Assembly (NCBI GenBank): GCA_964635065.1 | Contig: CAZWMK010000003.1 | Span: 1 to 58,483 of the forward strand | DNA from: CAZWMK01 sp964635065 | GTDB lineage: Bacteria > Pseudomonadota > Alphaproteobacteria > Sphingomonadales > Sphingomonadaceae | Length of the DNA: 58,483 nucleotides | Reading direction: 5' to 3' | Shown here: piece after piece, positions 43,591 through 50,995 of the stretch | How positions within the stretch are numbered: the stretch's first letter is position 1 | Layout of the letters: the number at the start of each line of letters is the position of its first letter | Made by a program: the position numbers and the translations under genes | Notes under the pieces: generated by a model | Databases searched by the model: none | What the model was told of the DNA's origin: nothing | What the model saw: only the letters and a program-made list of their open reading frames with translations

Positions 43591-44115
43591 TCAGTCGCCC
43601 GTGACTTCGCTTTTGTGGATGCGGGCGACCTCGACATAGCCGGCGACTCCGGCCCGGTGGCGCTCAATCTCCTCAGGACGGAGATCGCGGACATAGGCGG
43701 CTGGTCGGCCCGCCCACATCTGGCCCGACGGAATGCGCTTGCCCGGTGTCAGCATCGCGCCGGCGGCCAGCATCGCATCGCTTTCTATGACGCAGCCGTC
43801 CATGACGATGGCACCCATGCCGACGAAGCTGCGGTCCTGAAGCGTGCAGCCATGGATGATCGCGAGATGGCCGATCAGACAGTCGTTGCCGATGGTCGTG
43901 CCGAACGACTTGGTGGTGACATGCACCACCGTGCCGTCCTGAATATTGCTGCGCTCGCCAACGCGGATGACCTGCACATCGCCACGCAAAACGCAATTGT
44001 ACCAGACGCTGGACCCCGCACCGATTTCGACATCGCCGATGACCTGCGCGCCGGGCGCGATGAATGCATCGCTGGCGATTTTGGGCAGAATGCCCTGATA
44101 GGGGTGAACTGGCAT
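43591..44115 (-). CDS. Gamma-class carbonic anhydrase family protein
   Basis: The 174-residue left-handed beta-helix protein has hexapeptide repeats from about residue 18 to 130. The zinc histidines are visible in VVHVTTKSF and IGHLAIIHGC (about residues 66, 84 and 89). Many bacterial members (YrdA, PaaY-like) have unproven carbonic anhydrase activity. I chose the ATG at 44115 with GGAG upstream; a start at 44175 would overlap argC. It lies 34 bp after argC on the same strand. Confidence 0.88.
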   Translation of the reverse strand: MPVHPYQGILPKIASDAFIAPGAQVIGDVEIGAGSSVWYNCVLRGDVQVIRVGERSNIQDGTVVHVTTKSFGTTIGNDCLIGHLAIIHGCTLQDRSFVGMGAIVMDGCVIESDAMLAAGAMLTPGKRIPSGQMWAGRPAAYVRDLRPEEIERHRAGVAGYVEVARIHKSEVTGD

Positions 44116-44149
44116 GGCGCGGCTCCGGGGGCGATGGCGATGGCAGGGA

Positions 44150-45193
44150 TCAGGGGAAGAGCGGGGCGGCTTCAAGGCCTGCGGTTTCGGCCATGCCGAA
44201 CATCAGGTTGAAATTCTGGATTGCCTGCCCGCTCGATCCTTTGACGAGGTTGTCGATCGCCGCGATGACCAGCGCGCGTCCCGGCACGCGGTCTGCAAAG
44301 ACGTTGACGACACAGTGATTCGACCCGCGCACCATGCGCGTTGCCGGTGCGACACCTGTAGGCAGCAAATGGACAAAGGGTTCATCAGCATAGCGCGCGT
44401 CGAAGGCGGCGCGCAGTGCCTCGACGCTTCGACCCGCTGCCAGTTCGACAGCGATCGTCACCAGTTCGCCGCGATTCATCGGCACAAGGTGCGGCGTAAA
44501 GCTGATCCGGACCGGTGCGCCAAAGCGCTTGGCCAGTTCCTGTTCCATTTCAGGCATGTGGCGGTGCCTGCCCATGCCATAGGGATGCACGGCCTCGGCG
44601 ACTTCGGGGAAAAGATTGGCTTCCTTGAGGCTGCGCCCCGCACCCGACACACCCGACAGGGCGTTGATCGTGATGCGATCGGGCGCAATCAGGCCTGCTT
44701 CGGCAAGCGGCAGCAGGGCCAGCAGTGACGCTGTCGGATAACAGCCGGGGCAAGCCGCCAGCCGGGTCTTCGCCAGATCGGCGCGCGCGAATTCGGTCAG
44801 GCCATAAACGGCATCGGGCAGCATGTGCGGTGCGGGATGGGCGTTGCCATACCATTCGGCATAGGTCGCGTCATCGTTCAGGCGGAAATCGGCGGACAGG
44901 TCGATGATCTTCGGCCCGCTGATCTGCGAGAGCAATTCGGCTGATGCCGCATGCGGCAGGCAGCCGAACACGGCGTCGATGCCCGACCAGTCGATGGCAT
45001 CAGCCTTCACCAGACGCGGAAGCTGGCGATAAGCGGCAAAATGCGGCCAGATGTCCGCCATTTCCTGTCCCGCCTTGGCATTGGCAGCGAGCGCTGCAAT
45101 CTCGACATGCGGGTGGGTGAGGGCAAGGCGCACAAGATCTGCGCCCGTGTAGCCCGAGGCGCCTAGAACGGCGATTTTGAGTTTGTCGGTCAT
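44150..45193 (-). CDS. argC: N-acetyl-gamma-glutamyl-phosphate reductase
   Basis: ArgC reduces N-acetylglutamyl phosphate with NADPH, the third step of arginine synthesis. The 347-residue protein starts with AVLGASGYTGADLVRL (NADPH loop, about residues 9-24). The active-site cysteine is in AACPGCYPTASLLAL near residue 150, and HRHMPEMEQEL near residue 208 supplies the conserved histidine. The upstream motA gene ends 37 bp before it; a shared message is possible but not functional grouping. Confidence 0.95.
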   Translation of the reverse strand: MTDKLKIAVLGASGYTGADLVRLALTHPHVEIAALAANAKAGQEMADIWPHFAAYRQLPRLVKADAIDWSGIDAVFGCLPHAASAELLSQISGPKIIDLSADFRLNDDATYAEWYGNAHPAPHMLPDAVYGLTEFARADLAKTRLAACPGCYPTASLLALLPLAEAGLIAPDRITINALSGVSGAGRSLKEANLFPEVAEAVHPYGMGRHRHMPEMEQELAKRFGAPVRISFTPHLVPMNRGELVTIAVELAAGRSVEALRAAFDARYADEPFVHLLPTGVAPATRMVRGSNHCVVNVFADRVPGRALVIAAIDNLVKGSSGQAIQNFNLMFGMAETAGLEAAPLFP

Positions 45194-45229
45194 GATGGGG
45201 TCCCGGTTACGTCAACCGGGGCGCAAAGG

Positions 45230-46102
45230 CTAGATCAGATCGGCGGGCAAGGCGTCTAACGCGTCTTCCAGTTCGTCGAAGGACGGCGCATGCGCGGTGG
45301 GTGAGGTGCGGCGTCCGATTTCGACGGCCACTTGCGGCGCCTGTCCCTGAAGATGGGCGACGATCACCGTCTTGATGATGGTCAGAAACTTCGATTCGGC
45401 TTCGATGACCTGCCCGAGTCGCGCGGCGATGGGACCGACGATCGTGTAGGACAGCAAGACACCCAGAAACGTGCCGACAAGCGCGCCGCCGATCATCGCA
45501 CCCAGCACGTCGGTGGGCTGGTCGATGGCGCCCATCGTCTTGATGACGCCCAGCACGGCGGCAATGATTCCAAGTGCGGGCAAGCCATCAGCCAGCGTCT
45601 GGATCGCACCTTGCGCCTGATATTCCTCGGCTAGGTGACGGTCGAGATCCGCTTCCATGGCATCGGCCATCTGGTGCGGATCGTCGAAGTTCATTGTCAT
45701 CATCCGGACATAATCGCAGATGAAGGAAATGAGCTGCGGATCGGCGGCAATGCGCGGGAAAGCGGCAAAAAGTCGTGATTCCAGGGGGCGTTCTATATGG
45801 CTTTCGACGGCGATGATGCCCTTGGTCCTCAGCGTCTTGATCAGCAGGAACAACAGGCACAGCATGTCGCGGTAATCGTCGCGGTTCCAGCGTTCACCAC
45901 GAATGGCGCGTTTGACGCCGGCCATGGCGCGGCGCACCGTGTCGCGCGAATTGGCGATCATGAACGCGCCGGTTGCCGCGCCTGCTATGACCAGCAGTTC
46001 ATGGGGCAAAGCGCCTGCAATGATCCCAAAGCGCCCACCCGCCATGACGAAGCCGCCAAAGACGCAGACCACCACGATGATGAAACCCAGAGCGATGTTC
46101 AT
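45230..46102 (-). CDS. motA: Flagellar motor stator protein MotA
   Basis: MotA forms the proton-driven stator ring with MotB. The 290-residue protein shows four transmembrane segments: two at the N-terminus (about 3-50) and two after the cytoplasmic domain (LADGLPALGIIAAVLGVIK and MIGGALVGTFLGVLLSYTIVGP). The cytoplasmic loop contains RGERWNRDDYRDML. No motB adjoins it, which is unusual because the two are normally co-transcribed. A full CtrA-type box lies about 50 bp upstream, as expected for flagellar genes in this class. Confidence 0.92.
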   Translation of the reverse strand: MNIALGFIIVVVCVFGGFVMAGGRFGIIAGALPHELLVIAGAATGAFMIANSRDTVRRAMAGVKRAIRGERWNRDDYRDMLCLLFLLIKTLRTKGIIAVESHIERPLESRLFAAFPRIAADPQLISFICDYVRMMTMNFDDPHQMADAMEADLDRHLAEEYQAQGAIQTLADGLPALGIIAAVLGVIKTMGAIDQPTDVLGAMIGGALVGTFLGVLLSYTIVGPIAARLGQVIEAESKFLTIIKTVIVAHLQGQAPQVAVEIGRRTSPTAHAPSFDELEDALDALPADLI

Positions 46103-46153
46103 TGACCTGCCAGCAATTGTCTATCGGCTGGTGGCAGCTTGGCGCAAACAGGG

Positions 46154-46168
46154 TTAAGGACGGTTTAA
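46154..46168. promoter_or_regulatory. CtrA box upstream of motA
   Basis: TTAA, seven bases, TTAA (minus strand TTAAACCGTCCTTAACC) matches the alphaproteobacterial CtrA consensus TTAA-N7-TTAA. It overlaps the stop of the dsbD-like gene and is 52 bases before the motA ATG. Confidence 0.6.
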
Positions 46169-47860
46169 GCCTGTGGCGGCGATCAATGCGTCGGTCGTCA
46201 GGATTTCCGACAGCGTCTCGATGCGGCCATCGGGATGATACATGAGATAAAGCGGCACACCAGCCCGGCCCTGCGCCGTGAGGAAGCGCCCTATTTCTGC
46301 ATCGCCATTCGTCCAGTCGCCCACCATGACGCGGACGCCGGCCTTGCGGAAAGCGTCGGCAACGCGGGGGCTGGCGAGCGCGCCCTTTTCATTGACCTTG
46401 CAGGTGATGCACCAGTCAGCCGTGAAATAGACGAAGACGGGGCGCCCTTCGGACCGGAGCGCAGCCAGGCGGGCGAGGCTGAAGGCCTCGGTGTCGGGCA
46501 GGGCGGGTCTTGCGGTGGTGGTCGGTGCACCCTGCACGGGCAGGCGGGCGACAAGCGCAACCGCGAGCACCGCCACGGCCAGCGCCGCGAGGGGCGCTGT
46601 GGCGACAATGCGTCCCCGCATCTGGCAGCGGCCGATCCACCACAGGAGCAGGCCAAGGCCGAGCGCACCGCCAAGGCCGATGGCAATGGCCGGGGTGCCC
46701 GCTTGCCGTCCAAGCACCCACATCAGCGCCAGTGCCGTCAGCCACAGGGGGATAGCCATCACGCGCCGGAAGGTCCCCATCCAGTTCCCCGGTTTCGGCA
46801 GGCGTCGGCGCAGGGCGGGAATGAAGGCGATCAGCAGGAATGGCAGGGCGATGCCCAGTCCGAGGCCTGCGAATATGGCGAGTGCCGACAGTGGCGCGAG
46901 GAATAGCGCCGCCCCGAGCGCAAGGCCCATGAACGGGCCGGTGCAGGGCGTGGCAACGAAGGCGGCCAGCACTCCGGTCCAGAAGGCACCGGCCAGGCCG
47001 CCGCGCTCGGCCAGCGACTGGCCCATGCCGCTGCCCATGCGGATTTCAAACAGGCCGGAGAGATTGAGGGCAAGGGCGACCATCAGCAACAACAGCGTGG
47101 CAATGACGGGTGGCGACTGCAACTGGAAGGCCCAGCCAACCTGTTCGCCTGCCGCGCGCAGGGCAAGAACGGCACCGCCAAGGGCAACGCACGTCAGCAT
47201 GACGCCGATGCTGTAGGCGATCGCTTCGCGGCGCGCGATCGCCTCGGACATGCCGCCGCGCGCGAGGCTGAGGGCTTTCAGCCCCAGGATCGGGAAAACG
47301 CAGGGCATGAGGTTGAGCAGAAANNNNNNNNNNNNNNNNNNNNNNNNNNNNNNNNNNNNNNNNNNNNNNNNNNNNNNNNNNNNNNNNNNNNNNNNNNNNN
47401 NNNNNNNNNNNNNNNNNNNNNNNAACGCCGCGCTTTCGGGCACGCACAGCCGATCGTCGCAGACCAGCCAGTCGAAGCGGCCTGCCAGCGTCAGCGGGCT
47501 TGTGTGCGCATGGTTTTGCTGCAGGCGCAGTTCTGCGGTCAGCAATGCGGGAATCGGCAGGACATGATTGACGATGCCTGCTGTCGTGAACAATTCGGGC
47601 GCCGGATAGCGCCAGTCTGAAATGATGACGCCTTGCGGAAGCGTCCAGCGCGTTGTGAGCGGCGCGCCCGCACCGCCGGGGTTGATCCAGTAGGTATGCC
47701 AGCCGGGCTTCGGGGTCAGGCGCAGGCCCACGCCAAGCGTGCCGCCGGGGCCGGGGGCTGCCATGAGTTCCGCCGTCATGTGCGGGCGCACCACCCGCGA
47801 CTGAGCATAGGCGGGAAGGGCGCTGCACAGCAGCAGCAACAACAGGAAAATAAGGCGCAT
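46154..47860 (-). CDS. DsbD/ScsB-like thiol:disulfide interchange protein (interrupted by assembly gap)
   Basis: The gene starts at 47860 with a signal peptide (MRLIFLLLLLLCSALPAYA) and an N-terminal beta-rich domain typical of DsbD or ScsB (about 20-145). After the gap it continues with LMPCVFPILGLKALSL, about eight transmembrane helices (including GPFMGLALGAALFLAP), and a C-terminal thioredoxin-like domain with the active site ADWCITCKVNEK. It passes electrons from the cytoplasm to periplasmic thiols. The Ns hide at least 33 codons in frame. The missing part probably includes the rest of the periplasmic domain, so the real protein may be longer. The in-frame ATG at 47980 is less likely because it precedes the signal peptide. 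Confidence 0.85.
   Translation of the reverse strand: MRLIFLLLLLLCSALPAYAQSRVVRPHMTAELMAAPGPGGTLGVGLRLTPKPGWHTYWINPGGAGAPLTTRWTLPQGVIISDWRYPAPELFTTAGIVNHVLPIPALLTAELRLQQNHAHTSPLTLAGRFDWLVCDDRLCVPESAAXXXXXXXXXXXXXXXXXXXXXXXXXXXXXXXXXXFLLNLMPCVFPILGLKALSLARGGMSEAIARREAIAYSIGVMLTCVALGGAVLALRAAGEQVGWAFQLQSPPVIATLLLLMVALALNLSGLFEIRMGSGMGQSLAERGGLAGAFWTGVLAAFVATPCTGPFMGLALGAALFLAPLSALAIFAGLGLGIALPFLLIAFIPALRRRLPKPGNWMGTFRRVMAIPLWLTALALMWVLGRQAGTPAIAIGLGGALGLGLLLWWIGRCQMRGRIVATAPLAALAVAVLAVALVARLPVQGAPTTTARPALPDTEAFSLARLAALRSEGRPVFVYFTADWCITCKVNEKGALASPRVADAFRKAGVRVMVGDWTNGDAEIGRFLTAQGRAGVPLYLMYHPDGRIETLSEILTTDALIAATGLNRP
47324..47423. other. Assembly gap (100 N)
   Basis: Exactly 100 undetermined bases interrupt the dsbD-like gene. 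A round 100 usually marks a gap of unknown true length. Confidence 0.99.
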
Positions 47861-47978
47861 GGCGTCTTTATAGCTGCAGGCGTTCGCGATTTGCACGCGA
47901 CAGATTGCCCTGCGACTCGGTCTTTGGGCTGTCGGTAGCTTCAATTTTATGTTAAATGTTAGAAATTGGAGGTGTACC

Positions 47979-48362
47979 ATGATTAACCAAACACACTCCC
48001 TGCCCGCCGAGCTGCTGCGGTCGACAAGTTTCCAGTCGCTGCCCGATGGGCTTTATGGCACGCGCTTCCGGCGTGGCGAGCATGAAAGCCGCGGCGTTCT
48101 CTATAAAAACGGCACCCACCTTTATGGTGGCGATGACGGCGTTGCCTATTTCGGCCGGATGTTTGGCACCGGACCGTCGGTGACGCTGCATCTTGAGGTC
48201 CATCGCAAGAACGATGATCCGAACCCGTTGTTCGGCACTGCTCTGCAATGTGTCTATGAATTGCATGGTCATGCCAGCCGCACCAGTGTCGACCTTCACG
48301 GTGAGTGCATGGAAGGCGATGGCGGCATTCTCGGCTTGTCGCTGCATTTCCTGCGCAACTGA
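47979..48362 (+). CDS. GrlR-like small regulatory protein
   Basis: The 127-residue protein resembles the GrlR/T3SS negative-regulator fold. LPDGLYGTRFRRGEHESRG, GVLYKNGTHLYGGDDGVAYFGRM and later beta-strands follow the family pattern of a short lipocalin-like barrel with a (G)GD motif. GrlR itself represses type III secretion by binding GrlA; no such genes are nearby, so function here is unknown. The ATG at 47979 has an ideal GGAGGTG Shine-Dalgarno, unlike the earlier in-frame ATG at 47949. A terminator follows directly. Confidence 0.7.
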   Translation: MINQTHSLPAELLRSTSFQSLPDGLYGTRFRRGEHESRGVLYKNGTHLYGGDDGVAYFGRMFGTGPSVTLHLEVHRKNDDPNPLFGTALQCVYELHGHASRTSVDLHGECMEGDGGILGLSLHFLRN

Positions 48363-48387
48363 CGCACGGCTGGCGACAAAGAAACCG

Positions 48388-48422
48388 GCGGGGGCATCGT
48401 TCGGCGATGCCCCCGCTTTTTC
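48388..48422 (+). terminator. Rho-independent terminator after the GrlR-like gene
   Basis: Arms GCGGGGGCATCG and CGATGCCCCCGC pair fully around a five-base loop and run into six Ts. Confidence 0.95.
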
Positions 48423-48533
48423 TTTCTTGCATGATGTCACGCGCATGACGCCCGGATGCGCCGGCGCGCAAGCGTGTCGGAATGTCTTACACTGTCGATG
48501 ACATCGCCTCGTCAAGTCATTGAAAACTATAAT

Positions 48534-48549
48534 TGGCACGTAACTTGCT
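48534..48549 (+). promoter_or_regulatory. Sigma-54 (-24/-12) promoter of a PEP-CTERM gene
   Basis: TGGCACGTAACTTGCT matches the RpoN consensus TGGCACG-N4-TTGCT at every fixed base, with GG and GC ten bases apart. The predicted start is near 48560, 26 bases before the ATG at 48586. Candidate upstream activator sites are the inverted repeats GTCA-N6-TGAC at 48436-48449 and TGTC-N3-GACA at 48493-48503. PrsR, encoded at 37100, is a sigma-54 activator. Confidence 0.85.
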
Positions 48550-48585
48550 AGTTTTCATGATGGTATTTGATAGAGGGAAAATGAC

Positions 48586-49386
48586 ATGAAAATATTCAGA
48601 AAAACGGCGCTGATGCTCGCTACGGCGATGTCCGTCGCGATGATGCCAGGCGCAGCCAACGCTTTGGTCATCGGCCATTTTGATTCCAGCCGCGAATTAT
48701 ATGGTTTGAGCGGCACTTATATCAGCGGTGCCAAGCAGTCGTTGCTCGATATGGGACACACGCTTGTCGCCACCAACAACGCCGATGCCGCCTTTCTGGG
48801 ATCTGTCGATGCCTTTTACACCGGTCTGATCAGCAGCGTCAGTGCCGCTGAAATCAGCGCCATGCAGGATTTCGTCGATGTCGATGGTGGTTTCCTGTTC
48901 ATCCAGCAGGATCATGACGGCGGTCCGTGGCATGCGCCGTCCAGCCAGATCCTCTCCAACTGGGGGATCGGCAACTCGGCAGGCACCTTTGGAAATGACA
49001 GCGGCCATTACACCGTCGGCAGCTCCGCCTGGGTGACCGATCCGAATGTCGTCACTGGCTTCAGCGGCTCAGCGCATAGCACGATCAATGTCATTCCTGT
49101 CGGTTTTGAAGTGATCGCCTATGATGATGCCGATCGTGCGATCATGGGTGTGTTCGATGCCGGTGCCGGTCGTTCAAGCGATGTCTTTGTCGCGACCGAT
49201 ATCGACTTCTGGAGCACGGGGTATGGTTTTTCCGATCTTCGTAACCAAAGGTTGTGGGAAAACATCTGGCAGGGCGCATCGCGCCAGATCGACCCGGATC
49301 CGGATCCCGTGCCGGAACCGGCAGCGTTTGGTCTTTTCGGTCTTGGTCTTCTTGGCCTCGCGCTGCGTCGCAAGCGTAAAGCCTGA
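48586..49386 (+). CDS. PEP-CTERM sorting-signal protein
   Basis: The 266-residue protein has a signal peptide (TALMLATAMSVAMMPGAANA) and a mature domain (about 27-235) with alternating strand and helix segments, resembling a glutamine-amidotransferase-like fold (SAAEISAMQDFVDVDGGFLFI). It ends in an exosortase sorting signal: VPEP, a hydrophobic helix (AFGLFGLGLLGLAL) and RRKRKA. The exosortase would cleave near PEP and pass the protein to the cell surface. It has a full sigma-54 promoter. The exact function of the mature domain is unknown. Confidence 0.88.
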   Translation: MKIFRKTALMLATAMSVAMMPGAANALVIGHFDSSRELYGLSGTYISGAKQSLLDMGHTLVATNNADAAFLGSVDAFYTGLISSVSAAEISAMQDFVDVDGGFLFIQQDHDGGPWHAPSSQILSNWGIGNSAGTFGNDSGHYTVGSSAWVTDPNVVTGFSGSAHSTINVIPVGFEVIAYDDADRAIMGVFDAGAGRSSDVFVATDIDFWSTGYGFSDLRNQRLWENIWQGASRQIDPDPDPVPEPAAFGLFGLGLLGLALRRKRKA

Positions 49387-49504
49387 TCACACGGGGCCAT
49401 GGCTCCGAATGAATGCGGCCGTTCCGGTGGGGCGGCCGTTTTCATAGTGTCTGTCCATTGGGCTGCGGATGCAGCGCCTTTGTGGCCATCAGGTTCAGAC
49501 ATGA

Positions 49505-49530
49505 AAAAGCCCGGCGCAAACCGGGCTTTT
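49505..49530. terminator. Bidirectional terminator between the PEP-CTERM gene and rpsI
   Basis: AAAAGCCCGG and CCGGGCTTTT pair around the loop CGCAAA. T-runs lie on both strands, so it can end transcription from the PEP-CTERM gene and from rplM-rpsI. Confidence 0.88.
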
Positions 49531-49562
49531 CCGTTTGAATGGTACAGATGTACCGATTCTGA

Positions 49563-50066
49563 TCAGCGCTTCGAGAACTGGAAGCTGCGGCGGGCTTTCG
49601 CCTTGCCGTACTTCTTGCGTTCGACGACGCGGGCGTCGCGGGTCAGGAAGCCGGCCTGCTTGACGACCGTGCGCAGCGCCGGTTCATAGCGGGTCAGCGC
49701 CTGGGCGATGCCGTGCTTCACGGCGCCAGCCTGGCCCGACAGGCCGCCACCGGTGACGGTGCAGTACACGTCATACTGGTCGCGACGGCCAGCCACGTCG
49801 AAGGGCTGGTTGATCACGAGACGCAGCGTCGGACGCGCGAAGTAAACGGTCTGGTCGCGGCCGTTCACTTCGATCTTGCCGGAGCCCGGCTTGATCCAGA
49901 CGCGTGCGATGGCGTCCTTGCGGCGACCGGTTGCATAGGCGCGGCCCTGCTTGTCGATCTGCTGCTGACGCAGCGGCGTTTCCTGAACCTGCGGCGCGGC
50001 GGCGCCATCGGCAGCCTGCTGCTGGATGTCTTTCAGGTCGCTGAGGCTTTGACGGTTGTCGCTCAT
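49563..50066 (-). CDS. rpsI: 30S ribosomal protein S9 (uS9)
   Basis: uS9 sits in the 30S head and reaches the P-site tRNA with its basic tail. The core begins YATGRRKDAIARVWIKPG (about residue 44). The C-terminal tail DARVVERKKYGKAKARRSFQFSKR ends with the usual Lys/Arg, split across the last 24 residues. The 167-residue protein has an N-terminal extension of about 40 residues, common in alphaproteobacteria. I chose the ATG at 50066, which overlaps the rplM stop (ATGA); a GTG at 50069 is possible. Confidence 0.96.
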   Translation of the reverse strand: MSDNRQSLSDLKDIQQQAADGAAAPQVQETPLRQQQIDKQGRAYATGRRKDAIARVWIKPGSGKIEVNGRDQTVYFARPTLRLVINQPFDVAGRRDQYDVYCTVTGGGLSGQAGAVKHGIAQALTRYEPALRTVVKQAGFLTRDARVVERKKYGKAKARRSFQFSKR

Positions 50067-50533
50067 CACGCACCCACCTTGTTCTTGCTGTTCATCGCGG
50101 CAACATCCAGAACTTCGGGGTTCTGTGCGGCGTGCGGATGTTCGGAGCCGGCGAAGACGCGCAGGTTGCGCATCTGCTGACGGCCGAGCGGGCCGCGCGG
50201 TACCATGCGTTCGACGGCTTTCACCAGAACGCGTTCCGGGAAGCGGCCAGCCAGCACGTGATCAGCGCGGACTTCCTTGATGCCGCCGGCATAGCCGGTG
50301 TGGCGATAGTAGAACTTCTGCTGCAGCTTGCGGCCGGTGAACTTCACCTTGTCGGCATTGATAACGATGACATTGTCACCGCAATCGACGTGCGGGGTAA
50401 AGATAGCCTTGTGCTTGCCGCGCAGGCGGTTGGCGATGATCGAAGCAAGCCGGCCGACGACGAGACCTTCGGCGTCGATCAGCAGCCACTTCTTTTCAAC
50501 CTCGGCGGGCTTCGCCGAAACGGTCGTCTTCAT
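50066..50533 (-). CDS. rplM: 50S ribosomal protein L13 (uL13)
   Basis: uL13 is an early 50S assembly protein. The 155-residue sequence has EKKWLLIDAEGLVVGRLAS near the N-terminus, HVDCGDNVIVINADKVKFTG (about residues 45-64), YYRHTGYAGG and a RMVPRGPLGRQQMRNLRV signature. The start at 50533 has a GAGGG Shine-Dalgarno. A GTG at 50545 adds four residues. rplM-rpsI is the standard two-gene operon, with a promoter at 50589-50617. Confidence 0.96.
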   Translation of the reverse strand: MKTTVSAKPAEVEKKWLLIDAEGLVVGRLASIIANRLRGKHKAIFTPHVDCGDNVIVINADKVKFTGRKLQQKFYYRHTGYAGGIKEVRADHVLAGRFPERVLVKAVERMVPRGPLGRQQMRNLRVFAGSEHPHAAQNPEVLDVAAMNSKNKVGA

Positions 50534-50588
50534 GGGTGCCCTCACTGGGAACGGTTAAACCAGCCACGCGCGGGCCGGAACGGCTGGC

Positions 50589-50617
50589 TTAATGACGATG
50601 CGGGGCTTTGAAGTCAA
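50589..50617 (-). promoter_or_regulatory. Sigma-70 promoter of rplM-rpsI
   Basis: On the minus strand TTGACT and CATTAA are 17 bases apart, 56 bases before the rplM ATG. Confidence 0.55.
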
Positions 50618-50671
50618 GGAAAAGTGCGGTTCGGAGGGGTGGTAAAATAATACCTCTCGCAAGTGACTGTC

Positions 50672-50995
50672 TCAGCGCATCTCGCTGCGCACCCATTGTA
50701 CATAGGGTGCGGGGGCCTGTTCGACCGGCCAGACGGCCAGTGCCGGATTGTCATAGCTGTGCAGTTCGACGACGCGGCGCACGAGTGCGTCCGCCATGCT
50801 TGCCGTCGTCTTGGCGATGGCGGCAACCTCTGTGGCGGTTTCGATGCGGCCATGCCAGCGATAGATGGAGCGCGCTTCGCCAAGGATGTTGATGCAGGCG
50901 GCAAGCCGTTCCTCGATCAGTATGCGGCCGATGGTTCCGGCTTCATCGTCGGATGCGAAAATCATGTAAACGCTGACGATGCCGCTGTTGCTCAT
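50672..50995 (-). CDS. cutA: Divalent-cation tolerance protein CutA
   Basis: CutA is a small trimeric ferredoxin-like protein linked with metal tolerance; its biochemical role is uncertain. The 107-residue sequence has IEERLAACINILGEARSIYRWHGRIE (about residues 27-52), with the conserved cysteine, and AIAKTT, then HSYDNPALAVWPVEQA (about 78-93), a CutA signature. It overlaps the heme A synthase gene by four bases. A much longer frame continues upstream out of phase with ctaA and is not used. Confidence 0.93.
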   Translation of the reverse strand: MSNSGIVSVYMIFASDDEAGTIGRILIEERLAACINILGEARSIYRWHGRIETATEVAAIAKTTASMADALVRRVVELHSYDNPALAVWPVEQAPAPYVQWVRSEMR

